Made by a program: the position numbers and the translations under genes | Origin: Ectobius pallidus | Lineage: Eukaryota > Arthropoda > Insecta > Blattodea > Ectobiidae | Assembly (NCBI GenBank): GCA_964059195.1 | Contig: CAXKWD010000015.1 | Span: 558,001 to 622,000 of the forward strand | Direction of reading: 5' to 3' | DNA length: 64,000 bases | Shown: in pieces, positions 38,360-48,100 of the stretch | Numbering within the stretch: the stretch's first letter is position 1 | How the letters are laid out: the number at the start of each line of letters is the position of its first letter | The notes under the pieces: model-generated | Database searches by the model: none | What the model saw: the letters and a program-made list of their open reading frames with translations, nothing else | Told to the model about the DNA's origin: nothing

Positions 38360-38479
38360 ATGAGACTTTACGAAGGCTACTTATTTTACATTAAACATTG
38401 TATACACAAATGAGATTGGCTATAACAGATACATAATAATGGGTTTTTAACAAACACACCATTTACAGTAAAGTCTCAT
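38360..38479. repeat. 12-bp inverted repeat inside the transposon
   Basis: ATGAGACTTTAC at 38360-38371 and GTAAAGTCTCAT at 38468-38479 are exact inverted copies about 96 bp apart. They lie beyond the stop of the broken exon, where its 3' untranslated region would be. The role is unknown. Confidence 0.65.
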
Positions 38480-38490
38480 ATCATTACATT

Positions 38491-39067
38491 TCACAGTTCT
38501 TTTTCAACTGAAGGCCACTGAATCACCTCGTCATAAAAGAAACCATGTTCCTCAGGGACGAACTGAACAAGCTTCTTTATATCATCCATTTTCGTTTTAG
38601 GAATAGGTATTTTTTCTGAGAAATGGGTAGGGTAGAGAAATGCTTGATTGTTTCGGGATAGCTACTGTAGTTTGAAACATGTAGTTTGAATGTGTCCACT
38701 AATAAAAGATAATACTGTTACTTTTCCTTTACTTGATTGCTGGAACGAGAATTCATGGTAGTTAGAAATAGTAAAATATTATCTTTTTCCCTTCTTTTCA
38801 TATTTGGTTTCTTCGGAAACAGTACATTTTTTATAGAACTGAGGCCACCATTTTTTGAAAATCCAAAATATTTCCTGTTTCTATTAAATCAACAGTAAAC
38901 TTTCCCTGTACTGAAGACATTAATATCATTTCACATACGTCTTTTATTGTGTAATATCGGTCACATTTCCTTAATTTTCTTTTGACAAGGCCAAAGACTG
39001 TCACAGGCCAGATAAGAGTGGCGCCTTATGGGCAGTCTGTACACAATCTTTTTGAATCGTCCACTGT
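38491..39067 (-). pseudogene. Broken last exon of a transposon-encoded protein (C-terminal ~190 residues)
   Basis: Read on the minus strand, one coding track runs from about 39067 to a TGA at 38493-38491. It is damaged by a TAA at 39028-39026, a one-base shift in the six-base homopolymer 38851-38856, a TAA at 38781-38779 and a TAG at 38664-38662. Protein-like stretches survive on both sides of every break: KLRKCDRYYTIKDVCEMI, VDLIETGNILDF, then after the shift KKWWPQFYKK, YFTISNYHEFSF, GKVTVLSFISGH, and finally IPIPKTKMDDIKKLVQF with VPEEHGFFYDEVIQWP near the end. From memory, a WW-FYKK stretch followed by a C-terminal DI-KL, VPEE, FY pattern occurs in large uncharacterised, transposase-like proteins of invertebrates. 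No catalytic motif lies in this part. It probably belongs to the host element's lost transposase gene, but this is inference. Confidence 0.65.
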
Positions 39068-39079
39068 CTGTAAGAGAAA
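39068..39079 (-). other. Probable 3' splice site upstream of the broken exon
   Basis: On the minus strand TTTCTCTTACAG precedes the first protein-like codons at 39067: a pyrimidine tract ending in CAG. In-frame stops begin just upstream (TGA at 39094-39092), so coding similarity should begin here. The parent gene would then have had introns. Confidence 0.5.
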
Positions 39080-39161
39080 GTAGGAATCTAATCAACAATA
39101 CCAATAACAATTACAAGTGAACAGAGACAGCTGGTTACCAGACCATTGCTGCTAACCATGC

Positions 39162-39212
39162 TTTATTTAAGAAAGGGCTCTTGTCATTGACATGAGCCGT
39201 TTCATAACTAAA
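39162..39212. repeat. Internal palindrome made of two TIR-motif copies
   Basis: The left arm (39162-39186) contains GAAAGGGCTCTTGTCA, and the right arm (39188-39212) contains TGACATGAGCCGTTTC. The 25-bp arms are imperfect inverted repeats around one base, so the site could form a hairpin. Each arm resembles a transposon end. Confidence 0.75.
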
Positions 39213-39251
39213 CACAGACTTGCAATGGCTGTATCTTGCAAAGTATTGGTG

Positions 39252-39276
39252 TGACAAGAGATCTTTCATAAGTAAA
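39252..39276 (-). repeat. Subterminal copy of the terminal motif near the right end
   Basis: TGACAAGAGATCTTTCATAA followed by GTAAAC, in the same orientation as the right terminal repeat and about 80 bp inside it. Confidence 0.7.
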
Positions 39277-39331
39277 CGATGCGTGGATGTTGGGACAATC
39301 CATTTTCATGATAAACTCGTTTTTCAAAAAA

Positions 39332-39365
39332 TCATGACATGAGCCCTTTCATAAATAACCGATTC
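39332..39365 (-). repeat. Right terminal inverted repeat of the transposon
   Basis: Read on the minus strand it begins GAATCGGTTATTTATGAAAG and ends CATGTCATGA. The last plus-strand bases are AACCGATTC. Confidence 0.9.
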
Positions 39366-39370
39366 ATTTG
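39366..39370. repeat. Target-site duplication, right copy (ATTTG)
   Basis: ATTTG follows CCGATTC and leads into GAGATGGC, restoring the satellite reading exactly. Confidence 0.8.
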
Positions 39371-42300
39371 GAGATGGCATTGCTAAGCTACAGTTTCTTG
39401 TTCAAAATGTCAATGCTAAGCAACAGTCAGGTGTTTTAAAAACTTCATTGCTAAGCAACAGTTTCCGGTTTAGACTGGCATCGCTAGGCAACACTTTTGT
39501 GATAGAAAAATTTAATTGTTGGCAGCCAAATTGTCTTTAAAAGTTACATTGCTAGGAAAAGTTACGACTTTGAAAAATGCATTGAAAGGTAAAGGTTTTG
39601 TGTCCGAAATTGACATTGCTACGCAACAGTATCTTTTTTTAAAAGCTTTTAATAGGTAGCAATATTATGATTAAAAATGACATTGCTAAGCAACAGATCT
39701 TTTTGATGACATTGCTAGGCAACAGTTTCCGGTTTAGACTGGCATGGCTAGGCAAAACTTTCGTGATAGAAAAATTACATTGTTAGGCAGCCAAATAGTA
39801 TTTAAAAATTACATTGCTAGGAAAAAGTTTCGTCTTTGAATAATGCATTGAAATGTAAAAGTTTCGTGTCTGAAATTGACATAGCTACGCAACAGTATAT
39901 ATTTTAAAAGTTTATAATAGGTAGCAATATTGTGTTTATAAATGACATTGCTAAGAAAAGTTATTTTTTATGACATTGCTAGGCAACAGTTTCCGGTTTA
40001 AGATGGCATTGCTAGGCAACACTTTCGTGTTTTAAAACTCATTGCTAGGCAACAGTATTCTTTCTGTTCAAGCAAAATTTACAACCCATGTTTTGCCATT
40101 AGCATTTCACCGATATTTTCATTGTATGTATTGATCATTGAGGGATTAAAAACTATTCCTTATAGATGACATTGCTAGGCAACAGTTTCGTATTTGGAGA
40201 TGGCATTGCTAAGCTACAGTTTCTTGTTCAAGATGTCAATGCTAAGCAACAGTCAGGTGTTTTAAAAACATCATTGCTAAGCAACAGTTTCCGGTTTAGA
40301 CTGGCATCGCTAGGCAACACTTTTGTGATAGAAAAATCTAATTGTTAGGCAGCCAAATTGTCTTTAAAAGTTACATTGCTAGGAAAATTTACGACTTTGA
40401 AAAATGCATTGAAAGGTAAAGGTTTTGTGTCAGAAATTGACATATCTCCGCAACAGTATCTTTTTTTAAAAGCTTTTAATAGGTAGCAATATTATGATTA
40501 AAAATGACATTGCTAAGCAACAGATCTTTTTGATGACATTGCTAGGCAACAGTTTCCGGTTTAGACTGGCATGGCTAGGCAAAACTTTCGTGATAGAAAA
40601 ATTACATTGTTAGGCAGCCAAATAGTATTTAAAAATTACATTGCTAGGAAAAAGTTTCGTCTTTGAATAATGCATTGAAATGTAAAAGTTTCGTGTCTGA
40701 AATTGACATAGCTACGCAACAGTATATATTTTAAAAGTTTATAATAGGTAGCAATATTGTGTTTATAAATGACATTGCTAAGAAAAGTTATTTTTTATGA
40801 CATTGCTAGGCAACAGTTTCCGGTTTAAAATGGCATTGCTAGGCAACACTTTCGTGTTAAAACTCATTGCTAGGCAACAGTATTCTTTCTATTCAAGCAA
40901 AATTTACAACCCATGTTTTGCCTTAGCATTTCACCGATATTTTCATTGTATGTATTGATCATTGAGGGATTAAAAACTATTCCTTATAGATGACATTGCT
41001 AGGCAACAGTTTCGTATTTGGAGATGGCATTGCTAAGCTACAGTTTCTTGTTCAAAATGTCAATGCTAAGCAACAGTCAGGTGTTTTAAAAACTTCATTG
41101 CTAAGCAACAGTTTCCGGTTTAGACTGGCATCGCTAGGCAACACTTTTGTGATAGAAAAATTTAATTGTTGGCAGCCAAATTGTCTTTAAAAGTTACATT
41201 GCTAGGAAAAGTTACGACTTTGAAAAATGCATTGAAAGGTAAAGGTTTTTTGTCCGAAATTGACATTGCTACGCAACAGTATTTTTTTTAAAAGCTTTTA
41301 ATAGGTAGCAATATTATGTTTAAGAATGACATTGCTAAGCAACAGATCTTTTTGATGACTTTGCTAGGCAACAGTTTCCGGTTTAGACTGGCATGGCTAG
41401 GCAAAACTTTCGTGATAGAAAAATTACATTGTTAGGCAGCCAAATTGTATTTAAAAATTACATTCCTAGGAAAAAGTTTCACTTTGAAAAATGCATTGAA
41501 ATGTAAAAGTTTTGTGTCTGAAATTGACATTGCTACGCAACAGTATATTTTTTTAAAAGTTTATAATAGGTAGCAATATTGTGTTTAAAAATGGCATTGC
41601 TAAGCAACAGTTCTTTTTGACGACATTGCTAGGCAACAATTCCCGGTTTAAAATGGCATTGCTAGGCAACACTTTCGTGTTTTAAAACTCATTGCTAGGC
41701 AACAGTATTCTTTCTATTCAAGCAAAATTTACAACCCATGTTTTGCCATTAGCATTTCACCGATATTTTCATTGTATGTATTGATCATTGAGGGATTAAA
41801 AACTATTCCCTATAGATGACATTGCTAGGCAACAGTTTCGTATTTGGAGATGGCATTGCTAAGCTACAGTTCCTTGTTCAAAATGTCAATGCTAAGCAAC
41901 AGTCAGGTGTTTTAAAAACTTCATTGCTAAGCAACAGTTTCCGGTTTAGACTGGCATCGCTAGGCAACACTTTTGTGATAGAAAAATCTAATTGTTAGGC
42001 AGCCAAATTGTCTTTAAAAGTTACATTGCTAGGAAAAGTTACGACTTTGAAAAATGCATTGAAAGGTAAAGGTTTTGTGTCAGAAATTGACATTGCTCCG
42101 CAACAGTATCTTTTTTTAAAAGCTTCTAATAGGTAGCAATATTGTGTTTAAAAATGACATTGCTAAGCAACAGTTCTTTTTGACGACATTGCTAGGCAAC
42201 AGTTTCCGGTTTAGACTGGCATGGCTAGGCAAAACTTTCGTGATAGAAAAATTACATTGTTAGGCAGACAAATAGTATTTAAAAATTACATTGCTAGGAA

Positions 42301-42929
42301 AACGTTTCGTCTTCGAATAAAGCATTGAAATGTAAACGTTTTGTGTCTGAAATTGACATAGCTACGCAACAGTATATATTTTAAAAGTTTATAATAGGTA
42401 GCAATATTGTGTTTATAAATGACATTGCTAAGAAAAGTTATTTTTTATGACATTGCTAGGCAACAGTTTCCGGTTTAAAATGGCATTGCTAGGCAACACT
42501 TTCGTGTTTTAAAACTCATTGCTAGGCAACAGTATTCTTTCTGTTCAAGCAAAATTTACAACCCATGTTTTGCCATTAGCATTTCACCGATATTTTCATT
42601 GTATGTATTGATCATTGAGGGATTAAAAACTATTCCTTATAGATGACATTGCTAGGCAACAGTTTCGTATTTGGAGATGGCATTGCTAAGCTACAGTTTC
42701 TTGTTCAAAATGTCAATGCTAAGCAACAGTCAGGTGTTTTAAAAACTTCATTGCTAAGCAACAGTTTCCGGTTTAGACTGGCATCGCTAGGCAACACTTT
42801 TGTGATAGAAAAATTTAATTGTTGGCAGCCAAATTGTCTTTAAAAGTTACATTGCTAGGAAAAGTTACGACTTTGAAAAATGCATTGAAAGGTAAAGGTT
42901 TTGTGTCCGAAATTGACATTGCTACGCAA

Positions 42930-42941
42930 TTTTTTTTTTTT
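42930..42941 (+). repeat. Private T12 run replacing part of an A block
   Basis: GCTACGCAA is followed by twelve T and CTAAAGC, where the paralogue near 48711 has CAGTATC and T7. It looks like loss of CAGTATC with growth of the homopolymer. Confidence 0.7.
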
Positions 42942-43467
42942 CTAAAGCTTTTAATAGGTAGCAATATTATGATTAAAAATGACATTGCTAAGCAACAGAT
43001 CTTTTTGATGACATTGCTAGGCAACAGTTTCCGGTTTAGACTGGCATGGCTAGGCAAAACTTTCGTGATAGAAAAATTACATTGTTAGGCAGCCAAATAG
43101 TATTTAAAAATTACATTGCTAGGAAAAAGTTTCGTCTTTGAATAATGCATTGAAATGTAAAAGTTTCGTGTCTGAAATTGACATAGCTACGCAACAGTAT
43201 ATATTTTAAAAGTTTATAATAGGTAGCAATATTGTGTTTATAAATGACATTGCTAAGAAAAGTTATTTTTTATGACATTGCTAGGCAACAGTTTCCGGTT
43301 TAAGATGGCATTGCTAGGCAACACTTTCGTGTTTTAAAACTCATTGCTAGGCAACAGTATTCTTTCTGTTCAAGCAAAATTTACAACCCATGTTTTGCCA
43401 TTAGCATTTCACCGATATTTTCATTGTATGTATTGATCATTGAGGGATTAAAAACTATTCCTTATAG

Positions 43468-44293
43468 ATGACATTGCTAGGCAACAGTTTCGTATTTGCA
43501 GATGGCATTGCTAAGCTACAGTTTCTTGTTCAAAATGTCAATGCTAAGCAACAGTCAGGTGTTTTAAAAACTTCATTGCTAAGCAACAGTTTCCGGTTTA
43601 GACTGGCATCGCTAGGCAACACTTTTGTGATAGAAAAATCTAATTGTTAGGCAGCCAAATTGTCTTTAAAAGTTACATTGCTAGGAAAAGTTACGACTTT
43701 GAAAAATGCATTGAAAGGTAAAGGTTTTGTGTCAGAAATATACATTGCTCCGCAACAGTATCTTTTTTTAGAAGCTTTTAATAGGTAGCAATATTATGTT
43801 TAAAAATGACATTGCTAAGCAACAGATCTTTTTGATAACATTGCTAGGCAACAGTTTCCGGTTTAGACTGTCATGGCTAGGCAAAACTTTCGTGATAGAA
43901 AAATTACATTGTTAGGCAGCCAAATTGTATTTAAAAATTACATTGCTAGGAAAAAGTTTCTCTTTGAAAAATGCATTGAAATGTAAAAGTTTCGTGTCTG
44001 AAATTGACATAGCTACGCAACAGTATATATTTTAAAAGTTTATAATAGGTAGCAATATTGTGTTTATAAATGACATTGCTAAGAAAAGTTATTTTTTATG
44101 ACATTGCTAGGCAACAGTTTCCGGTTTAAGATGGCATTGCTAGGCAACACTTTCGTGTTTTAAAACTCATTGCTAGGCAACAGTATTCTTTCTGTTCAAG
44201 CAAAATTTACAACCCATGTTTTGCCATTAGCATTTCACCGATATTTTCATTGTATGTATTGATCATTGAGGGATTAAAAACTATTCCCTATAG
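43468..44293 (+). repeat. HOR with a conversion-type hybrid B block
   Basis: Length is normal (826 bp), but block B changes subtype at about 43990. It begins with the TTTCTCTTTG subtype and continues with the TTTCGTGTCTG, GACATAGCTACG and TTAAGATGGC subtype. The corresponding unit at 49250 keeps the first subtype throughout. No length change accompanies the switch, so gene conversion or an equal exchange fits best. Confidence 0.72.
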
Positions 44294-45146
44294 ATGACAT
44301 TGCTAGGCAACAGTTTCGTATTTGGAGATGGCATTGCTAAGCTACAGTTCCTTGTTCAAAATGTCAATGCTAAGCAACAGTCAGGTGTTTTAAAAACTTC
44401 ATTGCTAAGCAACAGTTTCCGGTTTAGACTGGCATCGCTAGGCAACACTTTTGTGATAGAAAAATCTAATTGTTAGGCAGCCAAATTGTCTTTAAAAGTT
44501 ACATTGCTAGGAAAAGTTACGACTTTGAAAAATGCATTGAAAGGTAAAGGTTTTGTGTCAGAAATTGACATTGCTCCGCAACAGTATCTTTTTTTAAAAG
44601 CTTCTAATAGGTAGCAATATTGTGTTTAAAAATGACATTGCTAAGCAACAGTTCTTTTTGACGACATTGCTAGGCAACAGTTTCCGGTTTAGACTGGCAT
44701 GGCTAGGCAAAACTTTCGTGATAGAAAAATTACATTGTTAGGCAGACAAATAGTATTTAAAAATTACATTGCTAGGAAAACGTTTCGTCTTCGAATAAAG
44801 CATTGAAATGTAAACGTTTTGTGTCTGAAATTGACATAGCTACGCAACAGTATATATTTTAAAAGTTTATAATAGGTAGCAATATTGTGTTTATAAATGA
44901 CATTGCTAAGAAAAGTTATTTTTTATGACATTGCTAGGCAACAGTTTCCGGTTTAAAATGGCATTGCTAGGCAACACTTTCGTGTTTTAAAACTCATTGC
45001 TAGGCAACAGTATTCTTTCTGTTCAAGCAAAATTTACAACCCATGTTTTGCCATTAGCATTTCACCGATATTTTCATTGTATGTATTGATCATTGAGGGA
45101 TTAAAAACTATTCCTTATAGATGACATTGCTAGGCAACAGTTTCGT

Positions 45147-48100
45147 ATTTGGAGATGGCATTGCTAAGCTACAGTTTCTTGTTCAAAATGTCAATGCTAA
45201 GCAACAGTCAGGTGTTTTAAAAACTTCATTGCTAAGCAACAGTTTCCGGTTTAGACTGGCATCGCTAGGCAACACTTTTGTGATAGAAAAATTTAATTGT
45301 TGGCAGCCAAATTGTCTTTAAAAGTTACATTGCTAGGAAAAGTTACGACTTTGAAAAATGCATTGAAAGGTAAAGGTTTTGTGTCCGAAATTGACATTGC
45401 TACGCAACAGTATCTTTTTTTAAAAGCTTTTAATAGGTAGCAATATTATGATTAAAAATGACATTGCTAAGCAACAGATCTTTTTGATGACATTGCTAGG
45501 CAACAGTTTCCGGTTTAGACTGGCATGGCTAGGCAAAACTTTCGTGATAGAAAAATTACATTGTTAGGCAGCCAAATAGTATTTAAAAATTACATTGCTA
45601 GGAAAAAGTTTCGTCTTTGAATAATGCATTGAAATGTAAAAGTTTCGTGTCTGAAATTGACATAGCTACGCAACAGTATATATTTTAAAAGTTTATAATA
45701 GGTAGCAATATTGTGTTTATAAATGACATTGCTAAGAAAAGTTATTTTTTATGACATTGCTAGGCAACAGTTTCCGGTTTAAGATGGCATTGCTAGGCAA
45801 CACTTTCGTGTTTTAAAACTCATTGCTAGGCAACAGTATTCTTTCTGTTCAAGCAAAATTTACAACCCATGTTTTGCCATTAGCATTTCACCGATATTTT
45901 CATTGTATGTATTGATCATTGAGGGATTAAAAACTATTCCTTATAGATGACATTGCTAGGCAACAGTTTCGTATTTGGAGATGGCATTGCTAAGCTACAG
46001 TTTCTTGTTCAAGATGTCAATGCTAAGCAACAGTCAGGTGTTTTAAAAACATCATTGCTAAGCAACAGTTTCCGGTTTAGACTGGCATCGCTAGGCAACA
46101 CTTTTGTGATAGAAAAATCTAATTGTTAGGCAGCCAAATTGTCTTTAAAAGTTACATTGCTAGGAAAATTTACGACTTTGAAAAATGCATTGAAAGGTAA
46201 AGGTTTTGTGTCAGAAATTGACATATCTCCGCAACAGTATCTTTTTTTAAAAGCTTTTAATAGGTAGCAATATTATGATTAAAAATGACATTGCTAAGCA
46301 ACAGATCTTTTTGATGACATTGCTAGGCAACAGTTTCCGGTTTAGACTGGCATGGCTAGGCAAAACTTTCGTGATAGAAAAATTACATTGTTAGGCAGCC
46401 AAATAGTATTTAAAAATTACATTGCTAGGAAAAAGTTTCGTCTTTGAATAATGCATTGAAATGTAAAAGTTTCGTGTCTGAAATTGACATAGCTACGCAA
46501 CAGTATATATTTTAAAAGTTTATAATAGGTAGCAATATTGTGTTTATAAATGACATTGCTAAGAAAAGTTATTTTTTATGACATTGCTAGGCAACAGTTT
46601 CCGGTTTAAAATGGCATTGCTAGGCAACACTTTCGTGTTAAAACTCATTGCTAGGCAACAGTATTCTTTCTATTCAAGCAAAATTTACAACCCATGTTTT
46701 GCCTTAGCATTTCACCGATATTTTCATTGTATGTATTGATCATTGAGGGATTAAAAACTATTCCTTATAGATGACATTGCTAGGCAACAGTTTCGTATTT
46801 GGAGATGGCATTGCTAAGCTACAGTTTCTTGTTCAAAATGTCAATGCTAAGCAACAGTCAGGTGTTTTAAAAACTTCATTGCTAAGCAACAGTTTCCGGT
46901 TTAGACTGGCATCGCTAGGCAACACTTTTGTGATAGAAAAATTTAATTGTTGGCAGCCAAATTGTCTTTAAAAGTTACATTGCTAGGAAAAGTTACGACT
47001 TTGAAAAATGCATTGAAAGGTAAAGGTTTTTTGTCCGAAATTGACATTGCTACGCAACAGTATTTTTTTTAAAAGCTTTTAATAGGTAGCAATATTATGT
47101 TTAAGAATGACATTGCTAAGCAACAGATCTTTTTGATGACTTTGCTAGGCAACAGTTTCCGGTTTAGACTGGCATGGCTAGGCAAAACTTTCGTGATAGA
47201 AAAATTACATTGTTAGGCAGCCAAATTGTATTTAAAAATTACATTCCTAGGAAAAAGTTTCACTTTGAAAAATGCATTGAAATGTAAAAGTTTTGTGTCT
47301 GAAATTGACATTGCTACGCAACAGTATATTTTTTTAAAAGTTTATAATAGGTAGCAATATTGTGTTTAAAAATGGCATTGCTAAGCAACAGTTCTTTTTG
47401 ACGACATTGCTAGGCAACAATTCCCGGTTTAAAATGGCATTGCTAGGCAACACTTTCGTGTTTTAAAACTCATTGCTAGGCAACAGTATTCTTTCTATTC
47501 AAGCAAAATTTACAACCCATGTTTTGCCATTAGCATTTCACCGATATTTTCATTGTATGTATTGATCATTGAGGGATTAAAAACTATTCCCTATAGATGA
47601 CATTGCTAGGCAACAGTTTCGTATTTGGAGATGGCATTGCTAAGCTACAGTTCCTTGTTCAAAATGTCAATGCTAAGCAACAGTCAGGTGTTTTAAAAAC
47701 TTCATTGCTAAGCAACAGTTTCCGGTTTAGACTGGCATCGCTAGGCAACACTTTTGTGATAGAAAAATCTAATTGTTAGGCAGCCAAATTGTCTTTAAAA
47801 GTTACATTGCTAGGAAAAGTTACGACTTTGAAAAATGCATTGAAAGGTAAAGGTTTTGTGTCAGAAATTGACATTGCTCCGCAACAGTATCTTTTTTTAA
47901 AAGCTTCTAATAGGTAGCAATATTGTGTTTAAAAATGACATTGCTAAGCAACAGTTCTTTTTGACGACATTGCTAGGCAACAGTTTCCGGTTTAGACTGG
48001 CATGGCTAGGCAAAACTTTCGTGATAGAAAAATTACATTGTTAGGCAGACAAATAGTATTTAAAAATTACATTGCTAGGAAAACGTTTCGTCTTCGAATA

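Larger units (their letters stand above)
38114..38490. other. Non-coding left part of the transposon
   Basis: AT-rich sequence between the left terminus and the exon remnant. Apart from the two inverted TIR-motif copies, the inverted repeat starting at 38360 and a minus-strand AATAAA at 38146-38151, nothing is recognised. It would be the 3' untranslated part of the parent gene. Confidence 0.5.
39080..39331. other. Non-coding right part of the transposon
   Basis: About 250 bp between the splice site and the right terminus. Roughly 40% consists of TIR-like copies (the palindrome at 39162 and the copy at 39252). The upstream exons of an intact element would lie here; no coding trace was found, which fits an internal deletion. 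Confidence 0.5.
38081..39365 (-). mobile_element. Non-autonomous DNA transposon with 34-bp terminal inverted repeats, family unknown
   Basis: A 1285-bp insert (1286 bp if the terminal G at 38080 belongs to it) breaks the satellite precisely inside the landmark of block C. Both ends share GAATCGGTTATTTATGAAAG and the next 14 bases with two mismatches. The flanks repeat ATTTG. Several internal copies of the terminal motif lie close to each end. A degraded exon is encoded on the minus strand, and a minus-strand AATAAA at 38146-38151 lies beyond its stop. The remains suggest an internally deleted derivative of a coding element. The short target duplication argues against hAT (8 bp), piggyBac (TTAA) and Tc1/mariner (TA); I could not assign a superfamily. 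It occurs once in the window, so it arrived after the HORs spread. Confidence 0.9.
39366..46000 (+). repeat. Super-repeat of seven HORs, copy 1 (offset 5781-5784)
   Basis: Landmarks 40166 to 45121 pair with 45947 to 50905. Shared rare variants include GGAAAATTTACG (40384, 46165), GCCTTAG (40921, 46702) and GGCAACAATTCCCGG (41632, 47413). Differences are the T-run at 42930 and the hybrid B near 43990. Homology continues left across the transposon insertion point at offset 7071. Confidence 0.78.

Noticed and set aside
38081..39365. Helitron, LTR or LINE origin for the insert
   Set aside because: Perfect inverted termini and a target duplication exclude a Helitron. There is no poly-A tail or direct terminal repeat. 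A cut-and-paste DNA element fits all the evidence.
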